Part shown: positions 20,443 through 21,770 of the stretch, piece after piece
Layout of the letters: each line of letters starts with the position of its first letter
How positions within the stretch are numbered: position 1 is the first letter of the stretch
NCBI GenBank assembly: GCA_012798485.1
Contig: JAAZND010000084.1
Coordinates: 1-21,770, forward strand
Direction: 5' to 3'
DNA length: 21,770 bases
Source of the DNA: Candidatus Beckwithbacteria bacterium
GTDB taxonomy: Bacteria > Patescibacteriota > Microgenomatia > UBA1400 > UBA1449
Translations under genes and position numbers: made by a program
Notes under the pieces: model-generated
What the model saw: the letters and a program-made list of their open reading frames with translations, nothing else
What the model was told of the DNA's origin: nothing
Databases searched by the model: none

Positions 20443-21770
20443 ATGAATACACAAAATTTTGTGACAGAAACTTGCCAGATTGATGGCAAAGAAATTAGTT
20501 TTGAAGTGGGTAAACTCGCCACTTTGGCTACAGCTGCAGTGGTTGCTCGTCTGGGTGACAGTATGGTTTTAGCAACCGTTGTGGGTGGCGGACAAAGAGA
20601 TGATATTGATTGGTTTCCTTTACAAGTTGAATTTCAAGAAAAACTTTATGCCGGAGGCAAAATCAAAGGTTCTCGTTGGATAAAAAGAGAAGGCAGGCCT
20701 TCTGATGAATCAATTTTGACTGGTCGTATTATCGACCGATCTATCCGCCCACTTTTTTCAGATGGTTTTAAAGCTGAAGTGCAAGTAGTCGTCACTCCTT
20801 TATCAGCTGATAAAGAAAATGATTTAGATGTTTTGTCAGTTTGTGCTGTGTCTGCAGCCTTATCCATTTCCGGTCTTCCATGGGAAGGTCCTCTTGCTGG
20901 TATGAGAGTTGGTCTGGATAAAGACGGCAATTATATTGCTTTTCCTACTTTTGAACAGAGAAAAGAATCCAAATTAAACATTGTTGTTTCCAGTTCCAAA
21001 GAAGCGATTGTGATGGTTGAAGCAGGAGACAATGAGGCAACCGAAGATGAAGTTGTTGGTGCTTTGGATTTTGCTAAACAAAAAAGCATGATTATCATCG
21101 AAGCGATTGAGAGACTTAATCAGAAAGTAGGCAAACCCAAGATGGAAATAGTGAAACCAGAAGAACTCTCAAAAGAAATTATCCAGGAAATTGAAAAACA
21201 AGCTGAGCCAGTGATTAATGATTTATTGAGTTCGGAAAGTGCTGGCAAGATCAATAAAGAACCTCTTTATGAACTTGTGAATGTAGTTCAAGAACTTTAT
21301 CCAGAGACCAAAAAAGCACCAATTAAAAATCATTTAGATAAGATGTTTAAACAAATGGCACGCGATCGTGTAGTTTCTACAAAAACCCGCTTGGATGGTC
21401 GCAAGCTTGATCAGATTAGGCCTTTGACAATTGAAATTGATTTAATTCCACGAACTCATGGTTCGGCCATGTTTAGAAGAGGTGAAACTCAAGCACTTAC
21501 TTTAACTACGCTTGCTGGTCCTAGCTTTGCTCATGAAATAGAGCTGATGGATCAGGAAATCACTAAAAGATATTTTCATCATTACAATATGCCACCTTTT
21601 TCTGTGGGCGAAATTGGTAGGATTGGTGCTCCATCAAGAAGAGAAATTGGTCATGGAGCTTTAGCTGAAAGAGCTTTGCTTCCAATGCTTCCAGATGAAA
21701 ATGAATTTCCTTACACCATTCGTACTGTTTCAGAATGTGTGACTTCAAATGGTTCGACTTCCATGGCTTC
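20443..21770 (+). CDS. pnp: Polynucleotide phosphorylase, 3' end cut by window
   Basis: First 442 codons of PNPase, the phosphate-dependent 3'-5' exoribonuclease of mRNA decay; the usual length is near 700, so the KH and S1 domains lie beyond the window. First RNase PH domain about 8-145 (GKLATLATAAVVARLGDSMVL, YAGGKIKGSRWIKREGRPSD, TGRIIDRSIRPLF). A helical linker follows. The second RNase PH domain starts near 315 (RLDGRKLDQIRPL) with RTHGSAMFRRGETQAL and REIGHGALAERALLP. The frame is open to the edge. ATG at 20443 follows an AT-rich stretch with no Shine-Dalgarno. It lies downstream of rpsO, as in many bacteria, with a long stem-loop in its leader. Confidence 0.95.
   Translation, partial: MNTQNFVTETCQIDGKEISFEVGKLATLATAAVVARLGDSMVLATVVGGGQRDDIDWFPLQVEFQEKLYAGGKIKGSRWIKREGRPSDESILTGRIIDRSIRPLFSDGFKAEVQVVVTPLSADKENDLDVLSVCAVSAALSISGLPWEGPLAGMRVGLDKDGNYIAFPTFEQRKESKLNIVVSSSKEAIVMVEAGDNEATEDEVVGALDFAKQKSMIIIEAIERLNQKVGKPKMEIVKPEELSKEIIQEIEKQAEPVINDLLSSESAGKINKEPLYELVNVVQELYPETKKAPIKNHLDKMFKQMARDRVVSTKTRLDGRKLDQIRPLTIEIDLIPRTHGSAMFRRGETQALTLTTLAGPSFAHEIELMDQEITKRYFHHYNMPPFSVGEIGRIGAPSRREIGHGALAERALLPMLPDENEFPYTIRTVSECVTSNGSTSMA

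Noticed and set aside
20646..20930. 94-codon minus-strand open frame within pnp
   Set aside because: Antisense to invariant PNPase motifs; its existence is explained by the codon pattern of pnp.
1..21770. UGA recoded as glycine (code 25)
   Set aside because: Conserved genes read through without in-frame UGA, and TGA ends the 7330-7773 gene in an ATGA overlap.

Overview
The window looks like a chromosomal piece of a Candidate Phyla Radiation (Patescibacteria) genome, most likely of Microgenomates type. The grounds are low GC, compact genes with mostly no Shine-Dalgarno, an array of VirB2/TrbC-like two-helix 'pilin' proteins typical of these genomes, a minimal IF2, and a reduced nusA-infB-rpsO-pnp cluster. 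UGA acts as a normal stop (for example in an ATGA start/stop overlap at 7330-7333), which argues against the UGA=Gly code of Gracilibacteria/Absconditabacteria. The phylum is inferred; no rRNA gene is present.

Left half (about 1-8650, minus strand): a secretion or surface-appendage locus. Read in transcription order from 8629 down, there are seven small paralogues, each with two membrane helices around a short polar loop. One of them (5630-6013) has its own consensus promoter, the best Shine-Dalgarno of the set and its own terminator, and is probably the major subunit. Then comes a 1504-residue membrane-anchored exoprotein that joins an N-terminal clan-A glycoside-hydrolase-like barrel to a C-terminal lytic transglycosylase domain. 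Last is a small secreted Cys-repeat protein whose frame stays open past its stop to the window edge.

Centre (8650-15835, plus strand): an isoprenoid locus. Genes encode an all-trans polyprenyl diphosphate synthase, an ECF sigma factor overlapping a two-helix membrane protein, a small unknown protein with a perfect Shine-Dalgarno, a type I isopentenyl diphosphate isomerase whose catalytic Cys is Ser, a mevalonate-pathway decarboxylase, an isopentenyl phosphate kinase, a very divergent GHMP-kinase-like protein, and an MtaB-type tRNA methylthiotransferase. Decarboxylase plus isopentenyl phosphate kinase suggests an alternative (archaeal/Chloroflexi-type) mevalonate route.

Right part (15836-21770, plus strand): nusA, infB, a degenerate DHH-family protein, rpsO and the 5' part of pnp. 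This is the classical transcription/translation cluster with rimP, rbfA, truB and ribF missing. The leaders are structured: a promoter-proximal terminator plus a second hairpin before nusA, a possible pseudoknot covering the rpsO start, and a long imperfect stem-loop before pnp. infB has no ATG and seems to need an ATT start.

Palindromic intergenic repeats are scattered through the window: four GTCAT...ATGAC elements in the right half, a multi-hairpin element at 501-594 and a GTAGAGACGC hairpin at 13546. No tRNA, rRNA, CRISPR array, transposase or prophage gene was seen, and no gene-free stretch exceeds about 210 bases.
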